Assembly (NCBI GenBank): GCA_963743035.1
Contig: CAVUOB010000006.1
Coordinates: forward strand, 186,001-250,000
Source: PALSA-911 sp963743035
Lineage (GTDB): Bacteria; Pseudomonadota; Alphaproteobacteria; Acetobacterales; Acetobacteraceae
Direction of reading: 5' to 3'
Length of the DNA: 64,000 bases
Both the position numbers and the translations under genes were made by a program. The number at the start of each line of letters is the position of its first letter. The stretch's first letter is position 1. The notes below the pieces were generated by a model that was given only the letters and a program-made list of their open reading frames with translations, did no database searches and was not told the origin of the DNA. Below, piece by piece: positions 24,943 through 33,204 of this stretch.

Positions 24943-26072
24943 CACCGCACCTGCAGATCGGCCTGCAGCGCGCCGGCGGCCTTGATGGATTGCAGGATGC
25001 TGATCAGGTCGCGCGGCCCGACGCCGAGCGCGTTCAGGCTGGCGACCAGGTCGCGCAGGGTGACGCTGCCGTGCAGGATGCCGAGCTTGCGGTCCTTCTG
25101 GTCGTCGACCTGGATCTGGGTGCGGTCCACCACGGTCGTCCGGCCGTTGGAGAAGGCGCCGGGCTGGCTGACTTCCGGCGTCTCGGTCACCCGGATGGTC
25201 AGGTTGCCCTGGGCGATCGCCACGGTGGAGATGCGCACATTCGCGCCCATCACGATGGTGCCGCTGGCTTCCTCCACGATCACGATCGCCGAGGTGTCCG
25301 GCTCCACGCGCAGCTCGCCGATGCGCGCCAGGGTTTCGATCGGGTCGCGGCCGGACATGTCGAGCGCGACCGTGTGCGGATCGGTGGCCTTGGCGATCGG
25401 GCCGATATTGCGGTTGATGGCATCGGCGATGCGCCGTGCCGTGGTCAGGTCGGGGTTGCGCAGGCCGATGCGGGTGCCGGCGCGGCTGTCCAGGCGGAAC
25501 GGCACCTCGCGCTCCACCGTGGCGCCGTTGGCGATCCGCGCGGCGGTGGGCACGCCGCGGGTGACCGAGGTGGCGGCGCCGCGCGCGGCGATGGCGCCGG
25601 TGGCCAGCGCCCCCTGGGCAACGCCGTAGACCTCGCCATCCGCGCCGAGCAGGGGCGTGACCAGCAGCGTGCCGCCGGTCAGGTTGGTGGCGTCGCCCAG
25701 CGAGGAGACCGAGATATCGACCCGGCCGCCGGTGCGGGCGAAGGCCGGCAGGTCCGCGGTCACCATCACCGCGGCGACGTTCTTGGTCTGCAGCCTGGTT
25801 CCCTGGTCGCGGGTGTTGACGCCCAGCCGCTCCAGCATGCCGATCAGCGACTGGCGGGTGAACACCGCGTTGTCCAGCCGGTCGCCGGTGCCGTTGAGCC
25901 CGACCACCAGGCCGTAGCCGACCAGTTGGTTGGACCGCACGCCCTCGAGGTCGGCGATGTCCTTCACCCGGATCTGCGCGGCGGCCGGCGTGGCGGCGAG
26001 GGCGAGCAGGAGCGTCGCCAGCGCGAGCAGGGCGCGGCGGCCGGTAGGGGGGAGGAAAGGTTTGCCCGTCAT
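24942..26072 (-). CDS. flgI: Flagellar basal body P-ring protein FlgI
   Basis: About 376 residues. The signal peptide ends near ATPAAAQ. The mature protein starts IRVKDIADLEGVRSNQLVGYGLVVGLNGTGDRLDN, the hallmark of FlgI, and keeps the family motifs FTRQSLIGMLERLGV, KNVAAVMVTADLPAFARTGGRVD and RDLVASLNALGVGPRDLISILQSIKAAGALQA. It forms the P ring around the rod in the peptidoglycan. It is the first gene of an operon with flgJ and a flgN-like gene. A consensus sigma-54 promoter lies directly before its ATG at 26072, and the divergent gene is fliX. Confidence 0.96.
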   Translation of the reverse strand: MTGKPFLPPTGRRALLALATLLLALAATPAAAQIRVKDIADLEGVRSNQLVGYGLVVGLNGTGDRLDNAVFTRQSLIGMLERLGVNTRDQGTRLQTKNVAAVMVTADLPAFARTGGRVDISVSSLGDATNLTGGTLLVTPLLGADGEVYGVAQGALATGAIAARGAATSVTRGVPTAARIANGATVEREVPFRLDSRAGTRIGLRNPDLTTARRIADAINRNIGPIAKATDPHTVALDMSGRDPIETLARIGELRVEPDTSAIVIVEEASGTIVMGANVRISTVAIAQGNLTIRVTETPEVSQPGAFSNGRTTVVDRTQIQVDDQKDRKLGILHGSVTLRDLVASLNALGVGPRDLISILQSIKAAGALQADLQVR

Positions 26073-26086
26073 GCTGTTCCTGCAAG

Positions 26087-26101
26087 GCAAGCTGCGTGCC
26101 A
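26087..26101 (-). promoter_or_regulatory. Sigma-54 promoter of flgI
   Basis: On the minus strand the sequence TTGGCACGCAGCTTGCC (from 26102) contains TGGCAC-N5-TTGC, a full match to the -24/-12 consensus. The GC of the -12 element is at 26088-26087, so transcription would begin near 26075, only about 3 bases before the flgI ATG at 26072. Sigma-54 control of flgI is known in Caulobacter. Confidence 0.85.
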
Positions 26102-26165
26102 ACACCCGAAGCGGCGTCCGATGCGGGCTAATGGCGGGGAGGCCGGTCATTTCCTGGCCGGCGGA

Positions 26166-26184
26166 CCCGGCAGCAACTGCCGGG
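26166..26184. promoter_or_regulatory. FlbD ftr-like palindrome between flgI and fliX
   Basis: CCCGGCAGCAACTGCCGGG is a perfect 8+3+8 inverted repeat, centred about 75 bases upstream of the flgI -24 element and 45 bases before the fliX ATG. It contains the CCCGGCA core I recall for Caulobacter ftr sites bound by the sigma-54 activator FlbD. It is a plausible enhancer for flgI and a possible repression site for fliX (inference). Confidence 0.6.
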
Positions 26185-26219
26185 CGGCACGGATGGCCGG
26201 GAAAAGGGAGCCGGTTCGC

Positions 26220-26663
26220 ATGACGACGATCGACGGTCTGGGAAGTCCGGCCGCGGCACCGCCGGCGCGGCGTGCCCGTCCGGTGGCCGGCTTCGCGCTG
26301 CCGCCGGAGGCAGCCGCCGCGAACGGCGCGCCGCCGCCGGCCGAGGCGGCCGGTTCCGCCCCGGTGTTTGCCGCGTTCATGGAGGGGTTGCTGGGGTTGC
26401 AGGAACTCAGCGCCGACGCGGCAGCCGTGCCCGCGTTGCGCGACCGGGAGGCGCGGCGGCGTGGCCAGGCCCTGCTTGCCGCGCTCGGGGAAATGCAACT
26501 TATGCTGGCAGGGGACGGGCCGCCCGGATCGCTCGCCCGGCTGTGCGAACGGCTGGCGGCCTTGGCCGATGCGGTCCCCGGCGCGGCGGATCCCCGCCTC
26601 GGCGCCGTCCTGGCGGCGATCGTTCTGCGCGCGAGAGTTGAACTGGCACGGTTTGCGTCATGA
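26220..26663 (+). CDS. fliX: Flagellar assembly regulator FliX
   Basis: 147 residues. An Ala/Pro-rich N-terminal half (MTTIDGLGSPAAAPP...) leads to the FliX core SAPVFAAFMEGLLGLQEL, REARRRGQALLAALGEMQL and the C-terminal helices LCERLAALADAV... and LGAVLAAIVLRARVELARF. In Caulobacter FliX binds and controls FlbD, linking basal body assembly to late flagellar gene expression. The start has GGGAG 9 bases upstream. The divergent flgI operon and the palindrome between them fit this role. Confidence 0.88.
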   Translation: MTTIDGLGSPAAAPPARRARPVAGFALPPEAAAANGAPPPAEAAGSAPVFAAFMEGLLGLQELSADAAAVPALRDREARRRGQALLAALGEMQLMLAGDGPPGSLARLCERLAALADAVPGAADPRLGAVLAAIVLRARVELARFAS

Positions 26664-26730
26664 AACGCGGAATTCGGCGGCAGCCCCAAAATCCTTGCAT
26701 GTCAGCCCATTGAAGCCTTGCACTGGGCAC

Positions 26731-26759
26731 TTGGCGGCCATGCCGCACGCTGCTATAGG
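26731..26759 (+). promoter_or_regulatory. Possible sigma-70 promoter for dksA
   Basis: TTGGCG (26731-26736), a 17-base spacer and TATAGG (26754-26759) lie about 86 bases before the dksA start. Prediction from spacing and hexamers only. Confidence 0.4.
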
Positions 26760-26844
26760 CCCGCCTACCAGCCGGTAAAGGTTGGTGCCGGAGGCTCAAC
26801 GACCCCGTGACGGGTCCCGGCAAGCCAGAGCAGGACCGGCCCGG

Positions 26845-27261
26845 ATGATGGTGACACTGCCCCCCGATTACCGCCCCTCGGACGCCGAGGAGTTCATGAA
26901 CCCCGTTCAGGTCGAGTATTTCCGGCAAAAGCTGCTGCGTTGGCGGGCGGATCTGTTGCGCGAGGCGGATGGCACCCTGGCCAGCCTGTCCCAGGGCGGG
27001 ATCCTGGAGGCCGACATAACCGATCGTGCCAGCGTCGAGACCGATCGGGCCCTGGAACTACGCACCCGCGACCGCGCCCGCAAACTGATCAACAAGATCG
27101 ACCAGGCGCTGGCGCGCATCGAGGCCGGCACCTACGGCTATTGCGAGGAGACCGGCGAGCCGATCGGCCTGCGCCGGCTGGAGGCCCGCCCGATCGCCAC
27201 CATGTCGATCGAGGCGCAGGAGCGCCATGAGCGCATGGAGCGGGTGCACCGCGACGACTGA
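26845..27261 (+). CDS. dksA: RNA polymerase-binding transcription factor DksA
   Basis: About 138 residues. MVTLPPDYRPSDAEEFMNPVQVEYFRQKLLRWRADLL begins the coiled coil. DITDRASVETDRALELRTRDR contains the tip with its acidic residues, and GTYGYCEETGEPIGLRRLEARPIATMSIEAQERHE is the C-terminal globular part. Only one of the four zinc cysteines is kept (YCEET), as known for alphaproteobacterial DksA. DksA works with ppGpp at the polymerase secondary channel. Two tandem ATGs (26845, 26848) could start it. Its place beside fliX and flgI matches other alphaproteobacteria. Confidence 0.93.
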   Translation: MMVTLPPDYRPSDAEEFMNPVQVEYFRQKLLRWRADLLREADGTLASLSQGGILEADITDRASVETDRALELRTRDRARKLINKIDQALARIEAGTYGYCEETGEPIGLRRLEARPIATMSIEAQERHERMERVHRDD

Positions 27262-27325
27262 GGCCGGCTGGTTCGCGGTTGCGCCGGCCTTGCCGCGGCA
27301 CCTAATGTGACGGTGGAGGCAGGCG

Positions 27326-27850
27326 ATGGACCACGACAGTCTCTACGACACCGATATCTGCACCTGGGCGGAACAACAGGCGGCGGCCCTGCGCTCGCTC
27401 GCGTCCAGAACCGACCTGCCCAATCAGCTCGATCTGCCGAACATCGTCGAGGAGATCGAGGGTTTGGGGAATAGCCATCTCGCCTCCGTCAGCAGCTTCA
27501 TCCGTTTGATTCTGTCGCATCTGGTCTTGGCTGCGGCCGATCCGGATGCGGCCGCCACCCGGCATTGGGCGGCCGAGGTCGAAAACTTCCATGCCGACCT
27601 GATGCAACGCTACACTCCGAGCATGCGTCAGCGCATCGACATCGGTCAGCTCTGGACGCGGGCATTGAAGGTGGCGGGCGCCAAGCTCGAAGAGCGCCAT
27701 GCGGAGGCGGATGCGTCCGCAATCCGGCGCGGGGCCATCCTTGCAACCTATTCCTGCCCATTTTCCGTGGACGATATCTGCAACGAGGCTTTCGCATTTC
27801 GCGCAGCGGTTCAGCGTCTCGCCGATCGGCTCGCCGCTGCATCTTCCTAA
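27326..27850 (+). CDS. DUF29 domain-containing protein
   Basis: 174 residues. The N-terminus (LYDTDICTWAEQQAAALRSLA...LDLPNIVEEIEGLGNSHLASVSSFIRLILSHLV) is the typical DUF29 opening, with the YxxDxxxWxxxQxxLLR and NIxEEIExLG patterns, and the C-terminal half is helical with the CPFSVDDI motif. The family is common in alphaproteobacteria and cyanobacteria, mostly as small genes scattered singly; its function is unknown. GTGGAGGC lies upstream of the ATG. No membrane segment. Confidence 0.85.
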   Translation: MDHDSLYDTDICTWAEQQAAALRSLASRTDLPNQLDLPNIVEEIEGLGNSHLASVSSFIRLILSHLVLAAADPDAAATRHWAAEVENFHADLMQRYTPSMRQRIDIGQLWTRALKVAGAKLEERHAEADASAIRRGAILATYSCPFSVDDICNEAFAFRAAVQRLADRLAAASS

Positions 27851-27916
27851 TCGCACCTCATCGCGGCTACTCTTCCGCCACGCGCCCGAAGTGGCGCTTT
27901 CAGGGAGAGAACAACC

Positions 27917-29239
27917 ATGATCCGCCGCCGTCATCTGCTGGCCGCATCCGCCGGTCTGCTTGCCGCACCCGCTCTGGTCGAGAAGGTCGGGGCCCAGTCC
28001 GCCTTCGACTGGCAGCAGGCCAAGGGTGCCAAGATCGAGGTGAACCTGCAGAAATCGCCCCGTTCCGACCAGTTGCAGGCGCACCAGAAGGAGTTCGAGG
28101 AACTCACCGGCATCAAGGTCGGCTCCGAACAGATCCCCGAGCAGCAGCAGCGGCCGAAAGTGGCGATGGAGATGTCGACCGGGCGGCCGAGCTTCGACGT
28201 CGTCAATGTCGCCATGCATGTGCAGAAGCGGCTGATCGAGCGCGCCAAGTGGATGGAGGATCTGCGGCCCTATCTGGCCAACCCGGCGCTGACCTCGGCG
28301 GATTTCGACCTCGGGGATTTCTTCCCCGCCGGCATGAAGGTGGCGACCGGGCCGGACGGCAAGGTCAACGTGCTGGCGATCAATCAGGATCTGTTCATCC
28401 TGATGTACAACAAGGACCTGCTGGCGGCCAAGGGTGTCGCGGTGCCGAAGACGCTGAACGAGATGATGGATGCCGCGATCAAGCTGACCGACAAGGACAA
28501 GGGCATCGCCGGCTTTGTCGGGCGCGGGCTGAAGAATGCCAATGTGGTGCTGTACGACAACATGCTGCTCGGCTGGGACCAGGAGACGGTCACCCCCGAC
28601 GGCAAGACGCTGCTGACCGATACGCCGGCGGCGATCGAGGCGGCGCGCTACTACCAGCGGATCATGCGCGAATGCGCCCCGCCCGGGGTTGTCGGCTTCA
28701 ACTGGAACGAGGCGCAGACCACGTTCAGCCAGGGCCGCGCCGCCATGTGGTGGGATGCGATCGGCTTCACCGTGCCGCTGGTGGACAAGGCCAAGTCGAA
28801 GGTCGCCGACAGCGTCGGGTTCACCACGGTGCCTGCCGGGCCGAAGGGCCAGTGGTCGGCGACGTTCATGGACGCGGTCGGCATTCCCGCGCAGAGCAAG
28901 AACAAGACCGCCGCCTGGCTCTATGTGCAGTGGGCCGCGGGCAAGCAGATGTGCAACAACTACCTGCGCAGCGGGTCGGGCACGCCGCCGCGGGCCAGCC
29001 CGTACACCAATGCCGACGTTCGCGCCGGCAGCCCGTTCAAGCCGGACTGGTTCGACACCGCGCTCGCCAGCCTGAAGATCGCGCGTTCCGGCCTGCCGGA
29101 GATCGTGCCGGTGACCGAGTTCCGCGACACCTTGGGCGTGGCGCTGACCAACATGATCGGCGGCGCCGATCCCGCCGTCGAATTGAAGAAGGCGACCGAG
29201 GCTTTCCAGCCGGTGCTGGACAAGTCGAACGAGGCGTAG
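27917..29239 (+). CDS. Extracellular solute-binding protein, family 1 (sugar-type ABC importer)
   Basis: 440 residues. The N-terminus MIRRRHLLAASAGLLAAPALVEKVGA is a probable Tat-type or Sec signal for export. The mature protein has the two-lobed family 1 pattern: VNLQKSPRSDQLQAHQKEFEELTGIKV, the YNKDLLAAKGV hinge region, WNEAQTTFSQGRAAMWWDAIG, and an SKNKTAAWLYVQW helix. It would bind a sugar or related solute in the periplasm. No permease or ATPase genes are next to it, so its ABC partners must be elsewhere. GGGAGAGA precedes the ATG. Confidence 0.9.
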   Translation: MIRRRHLLAASAGLLAAPALVEKVGAQSAFDWQQAKGAKIEVNLQKSPRSDQLQAHQKEFEELTGIKVGSEQIPEQQQRPKVAMEMSTGRPSFDVVNVAMHVQKRLIERAKWMEDLRPYLANPALTSADFDLGDFFPAGMKVATGPDGKVNVLAINQDLFILMYNKDLLAAKGVAVPKTLNEMMDAAIKLTDKDKGIAGFVGRGLKNANVVLYDNMLLGWDQETVTPDGKTLLTDTPAAIEAARYYQRIMRECAPPGVVGFNWNEAQTTFSQGRAAMWWDAIGFTVPLVDKAKSKVADSVGFTTVPAGPKGQWSATFMDAVGIPAQSKNKTAAWLYVQWAAGKQMCNNYLRSGSGTPPRASPYTNADVRAGSPFKPDWFDTALASLKIARSGLPEIVPVTEFRDTLGVALTNMIGGADPAVELKKATEAFQPVLDKSNEA

Positions 29240-29773
29240 GTGCGGATCGATTTGGGGAACGCCCCCGAACCGATAGGCCTGCCGAAAGCATAAAGGCATG
29301 GGCCTGGCTGGCGGCTGTATATTGCGCCGCCAGTCAGGCAAGCTGCCCGGAACGGTGCGGCGATGCAGGCGCAAGGCTGCGCGCCGGGGGCGTTGCGGAA
29401 AGCTGCGGTATCAAAGACTTGCTTGTTGAAGTTGGAGGAGAAGATGGGGGGCTGGCCACTTCGCCAGCACGGTCAGAACGAGGTGCTCCTCGTCCTGCCG
29501 TCTGGTTGGCGTTTCCTCCCCAAACCTGGCCCGTGGCGCCATCCTGACGGACCGAGAGGTTACTTACCCGCAAGTAGGTCCCGAGTTACGTTTTTTTCTT
29601 CTGTCTGATGCTTTTCGATAGAGGTTTTCTTGCGCGGGCATATTGTGCAGCGCACAATAGTTCTTTCCCGGCAAATGGCTTGCGTTTGTCCAAGGCGCAT
29701 CTGGCGGCTCGCGGCATTGCCGTCTAGGGTCCGGCCCCGTTCAACGTCGCCACTTCCCACGGAAATCGCCCCG
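29240..29773. other. Intergenic region before proS
   Basis: No gene is supported; the open frames here have no protein-like composition. An 11-position imperfect stem at 29315-29325/29336-29346 could end the binding-protein transcript. The palindrome TATTGTGCAGCGCACAATA (29641-29659; 8 bp arms, AGC centre) lies 115 bases before proS and may be an operator or hairpin of its leader. The stretch at 29585-29635 is A/T-rich for this genome. Confidence 0.5.
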
Positions 29774-31084
29774 ATGCGCCTGACCCGCAGCTTCGTGCCC
29801 ACGCTCAAGGAAACCCCCGCGGAGGCGCAGATTGCCTCACACCGGCTGATGCTGCGTGCCGGCCTGGTGCGCCAGACCTCGGCCGGCATCTATGCCTGGC
29901 TGCCGCTCGGCCTGCGGGTGCTGCGCAACATCGAGCGGATCGTGCGCGAGGAGCAGGATGCCGCCGGCGCTCAGGAATTGTTGATGCCGACCATCCAGCC
30001 GGCGGAGCTGTGGCGCGAGAGCGGCCGCTACGAGGATTACGGCAAGGAGATGCTGCGCATCGCCGACCGCCATGGGCGGGAGATGCTGTACGGCCCGACC
30101 AACGAGGAGATGGTCACCGACCTGCTGCGGACCGGGATCAAGTCCTACCGGGAATTGCCGCAGATCCTGTACCATATCCAGTGGAAGTTCCGCGACGAGG
30201 TGCGCCCGCGCTTCGGCGTGATGCGCGGGCGCGAGTTCCTGATGAAGGACGCCTACAGCTTCGATCTGGACTATGCCGGCGCCGTGGTCAGCTACCGCAA
30301 GATGATGCTGGCCTATATGCGCACCTTCCAGCGCATGGGCCTGAAGGCGATCCCGATGGTCGCCGATACCGGACCGATCGGCGGCGATCTTTCCCATGAA
30401 TTCATCGTCCTGGCGCCCACCGGCGAAAGCCAGGTGTTCTATGACGGCGATTTCGAGAACATCGACTGGGTGAACGCCGCGTTCGACTACGACAAGCCCG
30501 GCGACCTCGATGCGTTCTACACCCAGATGACCTCGATGTACGCCGCCACCGAGGAGAAGCACGACCTGGCCGCCTGGGGCGCGGTGCCGGCGGAGCGCAA
30601 GCGCGAGGGGCGCGGCATCGAGGTCGGCCATATCTTCTATTTCGGCACCAAATACTCCAAGGCCATGGACATGAAGGTCGCCGGCCCCGACGGCAGCCAG
30701 ATCGTGCCGGAGATGGGCAGCTACGGTATCGGCGTCTCCCGCCTGGTCGGCGCGGTGATCGAGGCCGGGCATGACGAGGCCGGCATCATCTGGCCGGACA
30801 CGATCGCGCCGTACCGGGCCTCGATCCTGAACCTCAAGCAGGGCGACCCGGTTTGCGACGGCGTCTGCGAGCGGCTGTACGCCGAGCTCGGGCAGGATGC
30901 GATCTATGACGACCGGGCGGAGCGGGCGGGGGTGAAGTTCAACGATGCCGACCTGGTCGGCCTGCCCTGGCAGATCATCGTCGGCCCGCGCGGCGCCGCC
31001 AACGGCATGGTGGAGCTGAAGCGGCGCGCCACGGGAGAGCGCTGGGAAGTGCCGCTGGACAGCGTGCCGGCCGCGATCATCTGA
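29774..31084 (+). CDS. proS: Prolyl-tRNA synthetase
   Basis: 436 residues. The class II motifs are visible: motif 1 region (RLMLRAGLVRQTSAGIYAWLPLGLRVLRNIERIVREEQDAAGAQELLMP), motif 2 (WKFRDEVRPRFGVMRGREFLMKDAYSFD) and motif 3 near YGIGVSRLVGAVIE, then the anticodon-binding domain (KQGDPVCDGVCERLYAELGQ). It lacks the ~180-residue editing insertion, as in the short ProS of alphaproteobacteria. It charges tRNA-Pro. The ATG at 29774 begins the family's MRLTRSFVPTLKE start. lolC follows with one base between stop and start. Confidence 0.96.
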   Translation: MRLTRSFVPTLKETPAEAQIASHRLMLRAGLVRQTSAGIYAWLPLGLRVLRNIERIVREEQDAAGAQELLMPTIQPAELWRESGRYEDYGKEMLRIADRHGREMLYGPTNEEMVTDLLRTGIKSYRELPQILYHIQWKFRDEVRPRFGVMRGREFLMKDAYSFDLDYAGAVVSYRKMMLAYMRTFQRMGLKAIPMVADTGPIGGDLSHEFIVLAPTGESQVFYDGDFENIDWVNAAFDYDKPGDLDAFYTQMTSMYAATEEKHDLAAWGAVPAERKREGRGIEVGHIFYFGTKYSKAMDMKVAGPDGSQIVPEMGSYGIGVSRLVGAVIEAGHDEAGIIWPDTIAPYRASILNLKQGDPVCDGVCERLYAELGQDAIYDDRAERAGVKFNDADLVGLPWQIIVGPRGAANGMVELKRRATGERWEVPLDSVPAAII

Positions 31085-31085
31085 G

Positions 31086-32339
31086 ATGTTCGGCCCCTTC
31101 GAACGCGCGGTCGCCGGGCGCTACCTGCGGGCGCGCAAGGGGGAGCGCTTCGTCTCCATCATCGCGATCTTCTCCCTGGTCGGCATCGCGCTCGGGGTGG
31201 CGACGCTGATCATCGTGTCCTCGGTCATGAGCGGCTTCCAGACCGAGCTGGTCAGCCGTATCCTCGGCCTCAACGGCCATGTCACGATCGAGGCCTATGC
31301 CGGTGAAAAGATAGATAATTTCACCGAGCTGCGCGATCGCATCGCGGCCCTGCCGGGGGTGGCTTCGGTGATCCCCACTCTGGACGGGCAGGTGCTGCTC
31401 TCCGGTCCGAACGGCGCGGCACGGGGCGGGCTGGTACGCGGCATCGCGCGCGAGGATCTGCGCGCGCTGCATGCCGTCAGCGACCGCATCCTGGCCGGCA
31501 GCATGAACGATTTCCAGGGCGAGGATGCGATCGCCATCGGCGTCGGGCTGGCGAATCTCTACCGGCTGCGGATCGGCAGCACGCTGACCCTGGTCTCGCC
31601 GCAGGGCGCGGCCACGGCCTTCGGCACCATTCCGCGCGTGCGGGCCTATCGCGTGGCGGCGATCTTCGATGCCGGCATCGCCACCTACAACGACAGCGTG
31701 GTGTTCCTGCCGCTGCCGGCGGCGCAGATCTATTTCCAGAAGCCCGACGCCGTCACCGGCATGGAGATCCGCCTGACCGATCCCGACCAGGTGCAGGCCT
31801 TCATCGGCCCGCTGCGCGGCGCGCTGGGTGAGCGCCAGGTGCTGCTGCGCGACTGGCGCCACGCCAATGACCAGATCATCGGCGTGCTGCAGGTACAGAA
31901 GGACACAATGTTCATCGTCCTCGGCCTGATCATCCTGGTGGCCGCGTTCAACGTCATCTCCTCCCTGATCATGCTGGTGAAGGACAAGCGGGCGGATATC
32001 GCTGTGCTGCGCACGATCGGCGCCAGCGCGGGGGCGGTGCTGCGCATCTTCCTGATGTGCGGCGCCTTCGTCGGCGTCGCCGGCACGCTGATCGGCACCG
32101 TGATCGGCGTGGTGTTCTGCCGCAACATCGTCGCCATCCAGCGCGCGGTAGAGGACATCACCGGCGGGCGGGTGTTCGACTCCTCGGTGTTCATGCTCAC
32201 CACCCTGCCGGACAAGGTGGACTGGGCCGATGTGATCCGCGTCGTGCTGCTCGGCCTCGGCCTGTCGCTGGCCGCCACGCTGTACCCGAGCTGGCGGGCC
32301 GCGCGCACCGACCCGGTGGAGGCGCTGCGCCATGAGTGA
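31086..32339 (+). CDS. lolC: Lipoprotein-releasing ABC transporter permease LolC/LolE
   Basis: 417 residues. One transmembrane helix after the start (FVSIIAIFSLVGIALGVATLIIVSSVMSGFQTEL, with the conserved family sequence), a large periplasmic domain (residues about 45-270), then three helices (FIVLGLIILVAAFNVISSL, LRIFLMCGAFVGVAGTLIG, and VVLLGLGLSLAATLYP) ending in WRAARTDPVEALRHE. This is the FtsX/LolCE (MacB-like) topology. With LolD it extracts lipoproteins from the inner membrane for transfer to LolA. A single permease gene suggests a LolF-like homodimer or a distant partner. It overlaps lolD by eight bases. Confidence 0.93.
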   Translation: MFGPFERAVAGRYLRARKGERFVSIIAIFSLVGIALGVATLIIVSSVMSGFQTELVSRILGLNGHVTIEAYAGEKIDNFTELRDRIAALPGVASVIPTLDGQVLLSGPNGAARGGLVRGIAREDLRALHAVSDRILAGSMNDFQGEDAIAIGVGLANLYRLRIGSTLTLVSPQGAATAFGTIPRVRAYRVAAIFDAGIATYNDSVVFLPLPAAQIYFQKPDAVTGMEIRLTDPDQVQAFIGPLRGALGERQVLLRDWRHANDQIIGVLQVQKDTMFIVLGLIILVAAFNVISSLIMLVKDKRADIAVLRTIGASAGAVLRIFLMCGAFVGVAGTLIGTVIGVVFCRNIVAIQRAVEDITGGRVFDSSVFMLTTLPDKVDWADVIRVVLLGLGLSLAATLYPSWRAARTDPVEALRHE

Positions 32340-33027
32340 CGCGCTCGTGCTCCGGGGCGTCGTGCGCACCTACCGCACGGAGGCCGGCGAATTGCCGGTG
32401 CTGCGCGGCGTCGACCTGACGCTGCGCGCGGGGGAGATCGTGGCCCTGGTCGCGCCCTCCGGCGCCGGCAAGTCGACGCTGCTGCATCTGGCCGGGTTGC
32501 TGGACCAGCCGGATGGCGGGCAGGTAATCGTGCAGGGGCGCAATGCCGGCGCGCTGTCGGACACCGACCGCACGGCGATCCGGCGTGACGCGATCGGCTT
32601 CGTCTACCAGTTTCACCATCTGCTCGGCGAGTTCACCGCCATCGAGAATGTCATGCTGCCGCAGATGATCGCCGGCAAATCCCGCCGCGACGCCCGCGCC
32701 CGCGCCGTCGCGCTGCTGACCGGGTTCGGCTTGCAGGCGCGGCTCGACCATCTGCCCGGCAAGCTGTCGGGCGGCGAGCAGCAGCGGGTCGCCATCGCCC
32801 GGGCCCTGGCCAATGCGCCGCAGGTGCTGCTGGCCGACGAGCCGACCGGAAATCTGGACGTCGCCACCGCAGCGGTGGTGTTCGACGAGTTGCTGGAGAT
32901 CGTCCGCGGCCAGAACGTCGCCGCTTTGATCGCGACGCACAACCCGGAGCTGGCGGCGCGCATGGACCGCACCGTGACGCTGCGCGATGGCCGGGTGGTG
33001 GAGGGCAGGGTGGTTCCGGCGGCCTGA
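32332..33027 (+). CDS. lolD: Lipoprotein-releasing ABC transporter ATPase LolD
   Basis: 231 residues with a complete ABC domain: Walker A APSGAGKSTL (41-50), Q-loop FVYQFHHLLGEFTAIENVMLP, signature LSGGEQQRVAIARAL, Walker B VLLADEPTGNLD, and H-loop ATHNPELA. QFHHLL and the spacing are typical of LolD. It powers LolC. The ATG lies inside the end of lolC. Downstream an intergenic region carries a new promoter, so the operon proS-lolC-lolD ends here. Confidence 0.94.
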   Translation: MSDALVLRGVVRTYRTEAGELPVLRGVDLTLRAGEIVALVAPSGAGKSTLLHLAGLLDQPDGGQVIVQGRNAGALSDTDRTAIRRDAIGFVYQFHHLLGEFTAIENVMLPQMIAGKSRRDARARAVALLTGFGLQARLDHLPGKLSGGEQQRVAIARALANAPQVLLADEPTGNLDVATAAVVFDELLEIVRGQNVAALIATHNPELAARMDRTVTLRDGRVVEGRVVPAA

Positions 33028-33069
33028 CCTCGCCCGGGCGGAGGCCGTTTCGCGCCGGGCGCGAAATGC

Positions 33070-33098
33070 GAGACATGACAGCCGCGGCTTGGTATAAT
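33070..33098 (+). promoter_or_regulatory. Sigma-70-like promoter before the DUF2189 gene
   Basis: GAGACA (33070-33075), a 17-base spacer and a perfect TATAAT (33093-33098) lie 107 bases before the ATG at 33205. A perfect -10 hexamer is rare in this GC-rich sequence, which supports the call. Confidence 0.5.
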
Positions 33099-33204
33099 GT
33101 TGCCGTTCCGGGTCGCAGCTCCGCCGTGGCCGGCGAGCGCAAGGAAGAACCTGCCACGGTCCAGGCCGCACCCTCTCTGATCATTCAGTTCGGGAGGTGA
33201 CGAC

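Noticed and set aside
26845..27261. DksA lacking three of four zinc cysteines as a novelty
   Set aside because: One-cysteine DksA is known to be normal in alphaproteobacteria.
27302..29374. 690-codon minus-strand frame opposite the DUF29 and binding-protein genes
   Set aside because: The plus strand encodes two family-recognisable proteins with good ribosome binding sites.
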